From positions 43,798 through 107,797 of the forward strand of contig AJFK01000864.1 of assembly GCA_000467715.1 (NCBI GenBank): a DNA stretch of 64,000 bases, written 5' to 3'. This stretch comes from Hysterium pulicare CBS 123377 (taxonomy: Eukaryota > Ascomycota > Dothideomycetes > Hysteriales > Hysteriaceae). A program made the translations under genes and the position numbers. A model generated the notes under the pieces. The model did no database searches. It had not been told where the DNA came from and saw only the letters and a program-made list of their open reading frames with translations. The stretch's first letter is position 1, and the number at the start of each line of letters is the position of its first letter. Below, one piece after another: positions 22,254-33,742 of this stretch.

Positions 22254-22877
22254 TCATGTATCCGCCTTCTTCTCGCCACTTATGTCAAAGCCCAAGTTAT
22301 CCAGCTGGCGGATGAGCTCATTGATCTTTATGACTTTTTCGAACTGCTCCGGCAGTAAAACATCTCCTTTATCCTTCTTGTCTTTCAAATCTCGTGCCTG
22401 TCGCAGCTTCTTTGCTAACTTCTTCGCCTCCTTCTCCTTCTCTGCATCTGAATCCACGACAGCCGTAGGTTTTGATTGAGTCACATCTTTCTCATTGGTC
22501 TGCTGATCCACGTTCATCCTACCCTCCCCATCTTTGTCATCGGTCTCTCCAGACGCAGAAGCAGCAGCCCTTTTCCTGGCTTCCCTCCTCTTCGCATTCT
22601 TATTCGCTGCCGAGCTTGCCTTAGCTGCGTCGCTTGCAGATTGTAGAGATTCGGCGCCAGGTACACCTCCACTGCCTCGGTTCTTCCATGCTTCGGCCGT
22701 CTTGTTCTTGTAGACCTCTACGTCCTCCGGGGGCCGGTAGCCAGGGCGAACGCGGATTTCTTTGCGGACTGAGCCATCGGCGCGAGTGGAGGCTGGGATG
22801 TGTCGCTCGCCCGATTCGGAGGTGGTGATTCCGGATTTGGAGGTGTTTGAACTAGGAGAAGTAGGAACAGTAGGCAT
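22254..22877 (-). CDS. PYM/WIBG homologue (partner of Y14-Mago, exon junction complex recycling)
   Basis: Intronless, 207 aa. The N-terminal 50 residues contain SGERHIPASTRADGSVRKE and IRVRPGYRPPEDVEVYKN, the Mago-binding domain of PYM with its aromatic and proline pattern. The C-terminus (KKLRQARDLKDKKDKGDVLLPEQFEKVIKINELIRQLDNLGFD, shown by its blocks KKLRQARDL and LLPEQFEKVIKI) matches the conserved ribosome-contact region. The middle is Ala/Lys-rich and disordered. PYM binds the Y14-Mago heterodimer and the small ribosomal subunit and helps remove exon junction complexes in the cytoplasm. Its presence is consistent with the intron-dense genes around it. Length is close to animal PYM (about 200 aa). 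Confidence 0.87.
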   Translation of the reverse strand: MPTVPTSPSSNTSKSGITTSESGERHIPASTRADGSVRKEIRVRPGYRPPEDVEVYKNKTAEAWKNRGSGGVPGAESLQSASDAAKASSAANKNAKRREARKRAAASASGETDDKDGEGRMNVDQQTNEKDVTQSKPTAVVDSDAEKEKEAKKLAKKLRQARDLKDKKDKGDVLLPEQFEKVIKINELIRQLDNLGFDISGEKKADT

Positions 22878-23284
22878 TGTGAATCCTGACGGTGAAAAGC
22901 GACTTCGAACGACGTTGTATCGAGGTAAAATGTCTCTAGCAACGGTTGGAAGGTTGGGGAGAAGAGTTCAAATAGGCAAAGCTCGGAAAAGACGATTGAA
23001 GCTTCAAGCCAAGGGATAGGGTTGGTTGAGACCAAGGCTCTCATGCAACGCACGAAAGCTCGACCTCGCTAGAAGAATGCGGGATAGGCGATGAAAGGTG
23101 AATGTCGCAAGGCTGGTGTCCTTGTAGCGGGCTGCCAAAATGTTGACCAATCAAAAGCAGTGAAAGCTTGGCTCGGCCTCAGACCGTGGGACGTTCCCGT
23201 ATCTTTGCACTCGCACAACATCAACCCAACCACCTCCACCAAGTCAATCGGCTCTACGGCTCTGTTCTTCTCCACTCATTCATC
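22878..23284. promoter_or_regulatory. Divergent promoter region of PYM and QCR9
   Basis: About 400 bp between the two ATGs. It contains a CCAATCA site at about 23147-23153, listed separately. Confidence 0.4.
23147..23151 (+). promoter_or_regulatory. CCAAT box upstream of QCR9
   Basis: CCAATCA about 135 bp before the QCR9 start codon. The HAP/CBC complex binds CCAAT and activates respiratory-chain genes in fungi, so this is a plausible site. The motif is short and chance occurrence is possible. Confidence 0.35.
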
Positions 23285-23708
23285 ATGTCAGGCGTAAGTC
23301 AATTGACATAACGGCTCCCTAACTTAATTTCTGTTAACTGATTTGCGTTTAGGTCTCTAGCGGCCTCTACAAGTACGTCTATTTGTCTCCGGCAATAGAA
23401 AAGATCTAATGGATATTCCAGCCTCTTTTTCCGCAAGAACACGGCCATGCTAGGAACAGTCTTTGTCTCGGCTTTCGCGATACAGATGTATGTGATTGTC
23501 GGACAATTCTTCGTATCAAGTGGTATATAATACTGAGTTCGGCTACCAGGGGTTTCGATACAGCATCAGAAAAGATATGGGATGGCATTAACAAAGGAGT
23601 ATGCGTTTTTCCATAATCGCAGGATGAAGGCGCTAACCAGGATGATAGCGACAATGGAAGGACATTAAACACCGATATGTTGAAAAGCCAGAGGAGGAGG
23701 AAGAATGA
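23285..23708 (+). CDS. QCR9: Cytochrome bc1 complex subunit 9 (QCR9/UQCR10)
   Basis: A 67-aa protein encoded by five small exons: 23285-23293, 23353-23372, 23422-23487, 23550-23598 and 23649-23708. All four introns (59, 49, 62, 50 nt) are GT-AG and the joined frame reads MSGVSSGLYNLFFRKNTAML, GTVFVSAFAIQMGFDTASEK, then IWDGINKGRQWKDIKHRY and an acidic tail. This is the Qcr9 pattern: short N-terminus, one transmembrane helix (about residues 18-35), the FDTA..K.WD..NKG.QWKDI block and an acidic C-terminus. Qcr9 is a small single-pass subunit of mitochondrial complex III near the Rieske protein. No single exon is long enough to be noticed as a gene; it was found by joining. Length matches yeast Qcr9 (66 aa). 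Confidence 0.93.
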
Positions 23709-24402
23709 GGATAGCTTCGGCGGCTGTGGAATAGGAGATGCTGAATTGGGTGGTTTCATAGAACTTTCATCCCCGGGGCTGGACAATGTATATTGGGTGT
23801 AAAGTACGGCATTAGACTTGAACAAAGATGAAGTGCATATGATTGTTCACTGCTGGGAGGAAGGCGTCGTACCCAGTCATTCGTCATATCCGCCTTAGCC
23901 TTAATTGATTAGTCTAACGATGGGAAATAGACTGCCGATTAGCCCAGCAACCTCTATGGTGGTTCTTTGGCGCATGATTACTACTTTCTGCTTGAAGTGA
24001 AGGTTTTTCCGTTTGGACTGCATCATTGCGACGGAACGGAAATATAAGCAGTTTTCGCAAATCTACTAGTAGAACGTACTATTCATGTCTATTTCATTGT
24101 CAGGGTTGGATTTGTTCAAATCTATTTCTAAACTTGACCTCCAAGGCTTATGGTGAACCCTGATGACGCTCGCTTGGTTGTGATTGACCAACATCGCCTT
24201 GATAGCTTCCTCCGCAACGCCACGCTACTAAGTTACATTCACTCACGCAAATAATCAATGAGAGTGGCCGGTCCACCTACTTATGCGGACGGTTTACCTT
24301 GCAAGACCCTTTCTACCTCAAAATCAACCTCCATCCTAGTGCTTTGTCCGCCTTGTCTGACCTCATCCCTAGGCAGCCCACCTTGAACATCTACCGGCCA
24401 CG
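23709..24402. other. Intergenic: QCR9 3' region and UBR1 promoter
   Basis: Nothing beyond presumed UTR and promoter is seen. The 80 bp before the UBR1 ATG is C/T-rich. Confidence 0.5.
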
Positions 24403-27400
24403 ATGCTAGTATCCTTGTCAGAGCAAGAGCTTTGCATACAATTAAGAGATCTCCCCCAAGCATTCAACTTTCGCTATACCGACGAGGCTAGCCGGGAGCT
24501 CCTCGAAATCCTCTTTCGATCCTTGGCTGGCCGATCCGACTATCTCCCACTCCTCTTCCCTCAAGGCCCGCCTTTGCAACCTCACGAACCATGGAGTCTA
24601 AAGAATGCCCAAGGGGCAGTTGAGGGAGCTGAATATACAGCAGCGGCACGAGGAAAACCTTGCGGGCATATATTCAAGAGCGGCGAGGCCACTTACCGGT
24701 GCAAGACGTGTACGGTAGACGACACTTGTGTGTTATGCGCCCGCTGCTTTGATGCTTCAGACCATGAAGGGCATCAAGTATATGTTAGTATATCCCCAGG
24801 AAACTCAGGCTGTTGCGATTGCGGCGACGAAGAAGCTTGGATTCGACCGGTTCATTGCAACATTCATTCTGCATTGACGGAGACCGGCTCAAAGGCTGCT
24901 GGAAAGGCTAAGGAGGGCTCGGTACTCCCTGATGAGCTCCTTGGGAGTATCCGTATGACTATCGCACGGGCTCTCGACTATCTGATCGACGTATTTTCCT
25001 GTTCGCCTGAACAGCTCCGTCTCCCAAAGACCGAACAGTCTATCCTAGAAGACGAACGATTGTCACGGCTGAGGTCAAATTGGTACGGCGGTGGTGATCA
25101 GGCAACTCCAGATCAGGAGTTCGCCTTAGTCCTATGGAACGATGAGAAACACACTGTCAACGATGTCCGTGACCAAGTAGCACGGGCTTGCAAACAACGG
25201 AGGCAGTTTGGCCTTGCTAAAGCATACGAGGTGGATGATATCGGGCGAAGTGTCATTGTTTATGACACAGACATAAGGAAACTTCTACAGCAGGCCAAGG
25301 TCATTGAGGAGATCAAGTTGACGGTGACCATCCGGTCGTCTCGAGATACTTTCCGCGAGCAAATGTGCGCGACGATCATAGAGTGGATCTCTGACATAGC
25401 TGGATGCACTGTTGGGAATGATAGCCAGATCCTCCGGTACACAATTTGCGAAGAGATGCTCAAAACTTGGCGTGTCGGAAGCGAAGCATCACACCAGGAT
25501 ATTGGTCAAGATGGCATAGATGATCACGAAGTCGAAGACAAGGATGAAGAGATGGGATTACTCAATAGGTACATTGTTGCGCGGAGACGCGCAGTTAGGC
25601 AACAGCAGCAACGTGATCCTGACGAAGATGATCCCGATGATTCGGACGACGACGAGGATGACGAGGGTGAAAGTGCAGGCGAGACTGGCGAAGATATGGA
25701 AATCGACAACATACTAAGCCACGATGGCGATGGCGACGTGGATATGGATGGTTATGAGAGCCCTGACGAAGCCCTGGAAATCTCAGAAGCCACACTTGCT
25801 GGATATCCTCCTCCCCCTCCACCCCCGCCAGCCCGAAGACATGAAGAAAATCACACCCCAGCAGACTCTGATGGGGAACAAATGTTTCCTTTGCAGTCTA
25901 GCCACGTGGAGCCTGCCCTTGTAGTGCCCAAGACTCCCCGAGTCAAATCACGGTCATTACGATCGGCGAGGCCTCCCAAATATTGGCTTGAGAAGCCAGA
26001 TGGGTATGGTAGGAAGAGTGGTACCCCTTTGCATGAAGACTTGTGGCAGCGACTGCGCTTGGACTTTATGATCCTTTACGACTTGCGGATGTGGAAAAAA
26101 GTACGCATTGATGTCCGCGATGTTTTCATCAGCACTGTAGTTACCATTCCTCACTTCAAACGCCTTCTAGGCCTTCGATTTGCTGGGGTGTATACAACTT
26201 TGGCCCAGCTTTACCTCATCGCTGATCGGGAGCCTGATCATTCGATCATCAACTTGTCTTTACAAATGCTTACAACACCTTCAATCACAGCAGAAGTCGT
26301 TGAACGAGGCAACTTCCTCACCAATCTCATGGCAATTTTATATACCTTTCTCACTACGCGCCAAGTCGGATACCCCTGGGATGTCAATTCTAAGGCCACC
26401 CTAGCTTTTGAAGCTGGTGCTGTAACGAATCGGCGAATGTATCACTTCTTCCTTGATATGAAGTATCTTCTCAGCTCGGAACATGTCCAGGAAAGAATTC
26501 GGGAAGAAGATCGATACTTACTTCAGTTCCTGGACTTGGTCAAGCTCCACCAAGGTATCTGCCCCAATGTTCGAGCGGTCGGAGAACATCTGGAGTACGA
26601 AACAGATGCATGGATAAGCGCTTCCCTCATTACTCGCGAGATCAATAAACTTTGCAGGCAGTTCTCAGAGGCCTTCACTTGCAAGAGAGACGAAGACCCT
26701 ACCAATATCTGCCGAGCGATCCAATGGGCAGCTAGAGTTGCCATCATCAATTCTTTGGGCGCTGAACGGAAACGGTTTGATCAAGCAGAGATTAAAGTCG
26801 AGACCGGGTACAAGATGTTGGATGTTTGGGAATTTGATGCTGATCCATCTACTCTCCATGGTCCTCGCTACACGATCATCGATTTTGTTGTGGCTAAAGA
26901 ACCGATGAGCTTCCATCACGCACTTCATTATACGCTATCATGGCTTATTGACAGAGCAAGAAGTATGTCTCGCGACCATTTATCAGGTCTCCTTACATTC
27001 TCCTTCCCAGAGCTGAGGGAGACATTTGCTCCGCAAGGTGTCGTGGTCCCCGAGCATCAGCCGGATGAGTATTTACTAGCTTTGTTCGACTTCCCTCTAA
27101 GAGTGTGCGCATGGCTTGCTCAAATGAGGGCGGGAATGTGGGTAAGGAACGGCATTACCCTCAGGCACCAAATGTCTACATATCGGGGCGTCGGACAACG
27201 GGACGTATCGTACCAGAGAGATATTTTCCTTCTGCAGACAGCCTTAGTTGTGTGCTCGCCTGCCGTCTTCCTCGCCAGCATGGTCGACAGATTTGGCCTG
27301 ACGGAGTGGATGAAAGGACATTACGAGAACCAACCCGGATTTGAAGATAGCCAGATTGTCGAAGTTGTCGAAGATTTCGTTCACCTGCTGATAATCCTAC

Positions 27401-30400
27401 TGAGTGATCGCACGGCTTTGATTCCTATGGAGGACGAAGAGGACCCGCATATCTTTCCAATGCGTCGCGACATTGCTCATATCCTCTGCTTTAAGCCTTT
27501 GTCCTTTTCAGAACTCACTGCTCGCCTGTCGGACAAAGTTCAGGATATGGACGAATTCACAGATGTACTCTCGGAAATGACGAGATTTCGACCTCCTGAA
27601 GGGCTATCAGACACCGGAACGTTTGAGCTCAAGGAGCAATACGTTGAGCTCGTTGATCCTTACATTCTTCAATTTACGCGCAACCAGCGTGAAGAGGCAG
27701 AGAATGTATACAAGAATTATAAGGCCAGGAAGACAGGGAAACAAGCCGCCGATATAGTCTTTGAACCAACCCTTCGACCCATCTACTCAGGCGTCTTTAA
27801 AGATCTTGCAGGCTTCACAAGAACGCATGTATTCAGTCAAATAATCTACTACTTGCTTGGGTATGCACTCGTGGCTCAGACTGCGACCCCGTCAATTCCC
27901 TTAACCAGGGTTGAAGGCTATGTTCAGTTCGTCTTGCAGCTCATCCTCGTGGCCATTCTCGAGGACAAATCGAACGGGGATCATCCGATGCCGAGTGCCA
28001 CAGAATCATTTGTTAAATCCGTATTAGTACGGCAAGCAAATGTCGGCCTCCCCGGCCAGCCTACCATCCTTTCTCTCCTGAACACCTTAGCAGGTGTCGA
28101 GGCCTTCAAGTCTTGCGAGCCCAAGATTAAGCTTATCTTACATAGACTCAAACAACGACAACACAGCGCATTCATCATTGCGTCTGAAGCGCTTCATATC
28201 TCTCCTGACCGAATGGACACTGCATCTCCCGCATCCGTCTCGTTGCAGGACAAGGAATTGAAGAAGAAGCAAGCTCTAGAACGACAGGCGAGAGTTATGG
28301 CCTCGTTCAAAGAACAGCAGGGCAAGTTCATGGCTAACCAGGATATCGATTGGGGTGAAGAAGATTTCAGCGATCTTGACGATGAGTTCTGTACTCCAGC
28401 TGCTGAGCAAGAAAAGACTGTGAAGTATCCGTCGGGAACTTGCATTCTATGCCAAGAAGAAACTGACGATCAACGTCTTTATGGCACGTTTGCCTACGTG
28501 TCCGACAGCAGCATACTTCGACTTACAGATACCAAAGACGAAGACTGGGTCAGCGAAGTTACTCACACTCCTATAAGTCTTGATCGATCGGCAGAGTCCG
28601 TTCGCCCATTTGGTGTCTCGGGAAAGAATAGGCGGATGGTAGAGAAGGTAACGTCCGATGGCAAAAAAGTCAATACAGAGAGGCAGGGTCTTGGGAAGGG
28701 GTTCCCATCCTCGCAAACCCATCGGGGGCCGGTCACTACAGGTTGCGGCCACATCATGCACTATCAATGTTTTGAAGTATATATTCAAGCAACACAGCGA
28801 CGACATGTTAACCAAATCGCGAGGAATCATCCTGAGAGGCCAGAGCTAAAAGAGTTCCTATGCCCTCTGTGTAAAGCTTTGGGCAATGCATTCTTGCCCA
28901 TCATTTGGAAAGGCAAGACTGTCTCATATCCCGGGGTCCTTGAACCGGAAACGCATTTCGACGAATGGATAGCATCTCAAGTCGCCATTACCATCTCAAA
29001 ATTGGACAAGAGCCCCGAGAGGTCGAGTGGAGAACCTCCCGCATCTCTTGGTCGCCAGCAGAAGTCTCTCTTAGACTATGGCAGTAAGGAAATTATAACA
29101 CCACTCGCGTCGCGATTATTGGATTTAGTCAAGGCTAGTTTCATTGCTATACCTCCTGTCCCCCAGCCTTCTGCGCCTCATAGATTCCAAATTCCTGCCT
29201 TTCTTCCTGTTCCTCATGAGGACCCCAGAGATCCAGTAATACTCCCATCTGAGAACAACGCTGCTCTTATGCAGAATGTTCCTATGTTGGAGCTCGTCAG
29301 AATATACCAGCGGTTGAGGGATACCTTGCGAGTCAATTCTCTGCAGTCTCGTTTTGCCTACCCTCACACGCCATCGGCAATTGTCGAGGATCTAACCCAT
29401 ACCGATACGCTCTCGAAGGCTCTTGGATTCTCGATATCTGCTGTCGAAATTGCCCAGCGAGGAGTGGAGTCAGATTCACCGAGGGCCACGTTACTTGAAA
29501 AGGTATCTCCTCAATCACTGACACATCTACAAGTTTTCTCGGAAACGGTCTCTTCATACATCGCCATCGGAGGCCTACGAAATCAAGGAACGACGAAAAC
29601 TAGCCAGGAACACCTGGACAGCCAGGACAGGCAACTGCACCAGCTCTTCATAGGACATCCCAACATATTTGATCCTGCGATGCTTCCTTATGACCTCAAG
29701 GGCATCCCTCCTCTTCTGATTCAAGATCCATTTATCTTCCTTTCAGAATGTGCGGTCTGCGTTGTGCCAGCACTTCACCTCGACATCAGTCACGTCCTTC
29801 GTCTGTGTTATTTGGCGGAGATAACACGAGTTGTTCTCGCATTCTCCGCTGACGATTCAAGCGATCCCTTTGGTGGCTCGGAGCAGGATACACATGAAAA
29901 TTTGTCGCATCCGCAAGGTCGTTGGAGAAACCCCGAACGGTTCATTAACCCTTCCAAGACTGACCTCACTGCTGATCAGGCTCATGCTGTGTCATTCTTC
30001 GTGGGGCAGGTCGTGAACGCAGCTCGCCTCCATGACCAACCGCCGTCTGCCTCTGCAGAGAATAGCTTGCCTGCTGGCTTGGATGATCATAGTTTCCTAG
30101 ACTTCATTTACACTATGATTGTTACTTACGCCTTACCTTTCGTTCGCAAGGCAGCAATCCTCATGCACGTCCGCTATGGCGTCGAATTACCACACGTTCC
30201 ATTAGAAACCATGGATTACTCTGAACTAGACCGCCTCTCTGCCCTTTTGAAGCTACCCACAGTTCCTGAAATCCTCGCCTGCTTTGCCAGCGACACGTCT
30301 GCCGGAGACGCAACTCGTAACGTTGTTAATGGGTGGCTCCGACACTGGGCGTGGGCACGCGAGGGCAAACGGCCTTCACGTCCAACTATCACACTCTCTC

Positions 30401-30937
30401 ACCCAACCATATTCGAGCTTGTAGGCCTACCCAAAAACTATGATACTTTGACCGACGAGGCTATCAGGAGGAGATGCCCGACAACAGGAAAGGATTTGAC
30501 GGATCCGTGCGTGTGCCTATTCTGTGGGGAGATACTATGTAGTCAAGGTGTATGCTGCATGAAGGACAAGAACAAAGGTGGATGCTTCCAGCATCAAGCC
30601 AAGTAAGTGTCTACAAGCCCCCCTTATATCCCCTTCTTTCTATTCCATTACTAATATCAGCTGAACTAGGTGTGGCGGCAACATCGGCCTCTTCATCAAC
30701 ATCCGCAAATGCATGGTTCTCTTCATGAATGTCAGCAACGGCACCTGGGCTGTAGCCCCCTATTTAGACAAACACGGAGAAGTCGACCCCACGCTTCGGA
30801 GACATCATCAACTATTCTTGAATCAGAAACGTTATGATGTCTTGCTGAGACAAGTATGGTTGAACCATGGGATCCCAAGCATGATTGCGAGACGCCTGGA
30901 GGGAGACGTCAATAATGGGGGTTGGGAGACTTTATGA
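24403..30937 (+). CDS. UBR1: E3 ubiquitin ligase Ubr1 (N-recognin)
   Basis: Two exons (24403-30602, 30670-30937; 67-nt intron) give 2155 aa. The UBR box lies at about residues 84-155, with GKPCGHIF, YRCKTCTVDDTCVLCARCF, HEGHQVYV and CCDCGDEEAW, the zinc-binding pocket for type-1 (basic) N-degrons. A ClpS-like domain at about 238-320 (FALVLWNDEKHTVNDVRDQV) would bind bulky hydrophobic N-termini. An acidic loop follows (about 400-450). The RING begins at CILCQEE (about 1347) and resumes at TTGCGHIMHYQCFEVY and FLCPLCKALGN, separated by about 100 residues. The C-terminal region includes the WLRHWAWAREG, FELVGLPKNYD and CLFCGE..C blocks of the autoinhibitory domain. Ubr1 with Rad6 polyubiquitinates N-degron and misfolded proteins. 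Fungal Ubr1 is typically 1950-2200 aa, so the gene looks complete. Confidence 0.96.
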
Positions 30938-31243
30938 GAAAGGGCAGTTCAGGGACTAGGAAACTAGGAAGTTAGTGTCTGCAGATGGTAGACGTGTCAC
31001 TAGCTCTTTTCATTCATTTAAGGTTCTTTAAGCGGCGTTTTGAATAAGGATTTATGCACCTGCAAAGGTCTCAAGGGATGGAATATGAAGTTCTGGAGAA
31101 GTATGGGTAAAGGGAGTATGTCTAATATCTCATAGGGCAGAGCTATGAAGAGTGAGCTAGCCAAGCTCAAGCCCATCATGAATTCATGACCGAATCCAAA
31201 ATCCAGCTAGTAAATGAGCAATCCCAACCTCTTGCTTAACAAC

Positions 31244-31468
31244 TCAACTCAGCTTAACATTAAGCATGATACAAGTGCTACACACTTTATCTTCCACAGG
31301 ATCCGCTTCGACCTCTCTAAGTTGAACCCGCCCACAGCTCCGTTCTTTCAGCCACTCCTCAGATACGCGCATGGGAAGATCTTTGCTGCGTCCTGATGCA
31401 GCACAGGCAACACACGATGTCCGCTGTTGATGACCACAGAGGTAGGTGACGAGAATAGTGTAGCACAT
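31244..31468 (-). CDS. Possible small Cys-rich protein (74 aa)
   Basis: ATG-started frame of 74 codons with seven cysteines: MCYTILVTYLCGHQQ near the start, then CVAC (19-22), a single Cys at 45 and CSTC (63-66). Two CxxC pairs plus the CGH element suggest metal binding, and similar short CGH-starting proteins are frequent in filamentous fungi. No signal peptide is evident. It sits alone between the UBR1 and WDR5-like 3' regions. There is no homology I can name, so coding status is only moderately supported; the regular cysteine spacing is the main argument. Confidence 0.4.
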   Translation of the reverse strand: MCYTILVTYLCGHQQRTSCVACAASGRSKDLPMRVSEEWLKERSCGRVQLREVEADPVEDKVCSTCIMLNVKLS

Positions 31469-32153
31469 TGTTTTGGGTTTCCGGCGATGTTTAGGTTTGA
31501 ATTTGAGGGTTCGAGTTGTAGCTTGGAGTTGGAAGTTAGATATGGATGCAGTCGTTGGAGATTCGTAGAACTGTAGAGGACTATTTTATATGTTACAAAG
31601 AACCGTCTTCTTCTGTTGTCCTTCCCACAATGTTGTAATTCATACATTGTGGATTTCACGCGTAGTCGTCCTTCATACCAAACATTGTGTCTTTCACAAC
31701 CTGTTTACTCACACTTAGTTGTTGGTCACTCACTGTTCTCAATTGGAGGTAGTCCTAGCTGAAACTTGAACCCATTCTGAGAAAGGCTCCCACGGCTTGT
31801 TGAATGTTTAACAATAAGCTCGAGCTGGATATCTGCTCCACTCGCTAACGGGGACTTCCAAGTCTCCTCGCGGACGGCTCTAGGTGAGTACATCGATGTC
31901 AATCGCTCTCCGTAGTACTTAGAGCACGATAGCTCAGCTTATCGCGTTTTGTGGGCAAATTTGAGAGAATCAGGAGAAACTTGCTTCCTCATGACGTTAA
32001 ACGCGCCATCGCCCATCGAACGCACCTCGTTTAGCTTACGGAGCCGATGTGCATTCCATGTAGCTTAACGTATGACTTCCGGCGGTTTTTGCCAGCTATT
32101 TTGCTTGTCCAAACCTTCTGCTTGTACAAGAATATGGGATGTCCAAGGTAGAC
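31469..32153. other. Intergenic region
   Basis: Holds the upstream region of the small Cys-rich frame and the 3' region of the WDR5-like gene. Two loosely similar segments (cattgtgga/tttcac near 31644 and cattgtgtc/tttcac near 31684) are too short to call a repeat. Confidence 0.45.
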
Positions 32154-33554
32154 TCAAGTCTCCAATTCAGGTGCTTGGGCTTCTATTGTTGTCTGTTGCT
32201 CGACCGGACTCTCTTGGTGCCTCCAGATTCTTACTGTCCGGTCCAGGCCACCACTCACAATAGCAGCTTCGGTTGGGTGAGTATCAACACCTAATACGAC
32301 ACCAGAATGTCCTTCCAGCCGCTGCATGACATTCTTTGAACTGACATCCCAAAGAACAATGGTGTTGTCTTCGCTTCCGGAAGCAACGAAGGCCAATTGA
32401 TAGGGTGGTTCACCATAAACCCCAAAGGCACCCCCAGTACTGTACTTCTTATTCGCGTGACCTTGGTACGTCTTAACGCAACGACCTTTCCCTTCCACAT
32501 AGTTCCAAAGTCGTATGCATGAATCCAGTGTCCAAGCGAGAACGTATTTTCCATTCGGTGAGAACCGTACAGAGGTGACGGGTGCGTTGTCTTCGTGAAC
32601 TAGCGTGCGAAGACATTGTCCTGTTGCAGTATCCCAGACTCGGATGAGACCGTCATTGGCACAGCTAACGATGAGTGTCCCGTCGCGAACAAAGTCTACA
32701 CCTCCAACAGGGTCGGAATGCGCTGGGAGAGAGCGCATGACTCTAGCTGCTCGTACGTCCCAGAGAAACACGGCCTCATCGTATGAACCGCTTACGAGCA
32801 TGTTACCCTTTGGGGAGAAAGCAAGGGAATAGACGTAGTTATGGTGGCCGAGCAATGGGACTGGGTGTGCTTGGCCCTATAATTGTTCAGTACTTGTCTT
32901 GGTTGGGGAGGATTGAGTCTTACGGTGGTAATATCCCAGAGACGGATTGATTTGTCGTCGGAGCCAGAAGCTAAGATTTTGGAGTCTGGGCTCCAAGCTA
33001 TAGTAGAAATTCCTGCAAGATGTCCCTCTAAGGTATGTTCAAGCTTGCCCGTCTTAGCATCCCATATTTTGCTTGTAGCGTCAGAAGCTATAGTCCAACA
33101 TAAGTAATGGCCGGAGAAAGGTCGCCTACAATCCAAACTTACAGCAGCTAGCGATCCAGCGCCCATCCGGGGAGAATTTGACTGCCGAGACACCTTTCTT
33201 ATGACCCCTCAAAATCAATGTCGGCTTGTAATTAAGGTGAATTGGCTTCGGAGGTGGGGGAGTAACAGAAGGTCGACGGCGAGCTTCCGATGGAGACCTT
33301 GAACGCCGAGACAACGACCTGGATCTTGAGTGGCTAGTCCTGCGATCGCGATAATATCTATGGTCCGATCCATCTTCGTTGTATCCGTCTGCTTCTGCTC
33401 TGCTGTAACTGCGACGGGCAGGCCGTTCGGCTAACCTATAATTAGGAGAGGCATTGGAAGGTGAGCGTGAGATTGATCTTGGTCGTGGAGGCGAGACTCG
33501 ATAGCCATTTTCAGACACACGCCTGGTAGACGAATGTTCTTTAGAGTCTCCCAT
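32154..33554 (-). CDS. WD40 protein, WDR5/Swd3-like (COMPASS histone H3K4 methylation)
   Basis: Three exons (33143-33554, 32924-33087, 32154-32876) give 432 aa. Introns are 55 and 47 nt and the joins read IASCSSDATSKIWD and WDITTGQAHPVPLLGHHNYV, both exact WD-repeat continuations. Seven blades follow in order, with GHKKGVSAVKFSPDGRWIAS, GHLAGISTIAWSPDSKILAS, GHHNYVYSLAFSPKGNMLVS and the late GLDRTVRIW. This order and spacing match WDR5 and yeast Swd3, a scaffold of the Set1 complex, in the nucleus. Unusually the first 110 residues are rich in Arg and Ser with many RS/SR dipeptides, unlike human WDR5 whose leader is short. The WD40 call is certain; the WDR5 orthology is likely. Confidence 0.82.
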
Positions 33555-33742
33555 ACTTTTGTTGTTGTTGTCTTTGGGTCATGTCAGCGAGTGATGTTAA
33601 ACTGGAGACGCAAGAATTTCGGTCACGAACGCGACTCAGACTGTCACGTGCCAAATGCGGTGAATTTATTTGTGCATACTTAACAAAGTACAAGCCTGCC
33701 TTTAATTCGTCTGCGTCAACACTCGATTGCTACCCCCTACAG
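33555..33742. promoter_or_regulatory. Bidirectional promoter between the WDR5-like gene and ISC1
   Basis: Only 188 bp lie between the two start codons. A TCACGTG E-box core is at about 33644-33650, almost midway, and could serve both genes. Activity is inferred. Confidence 0.45.
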
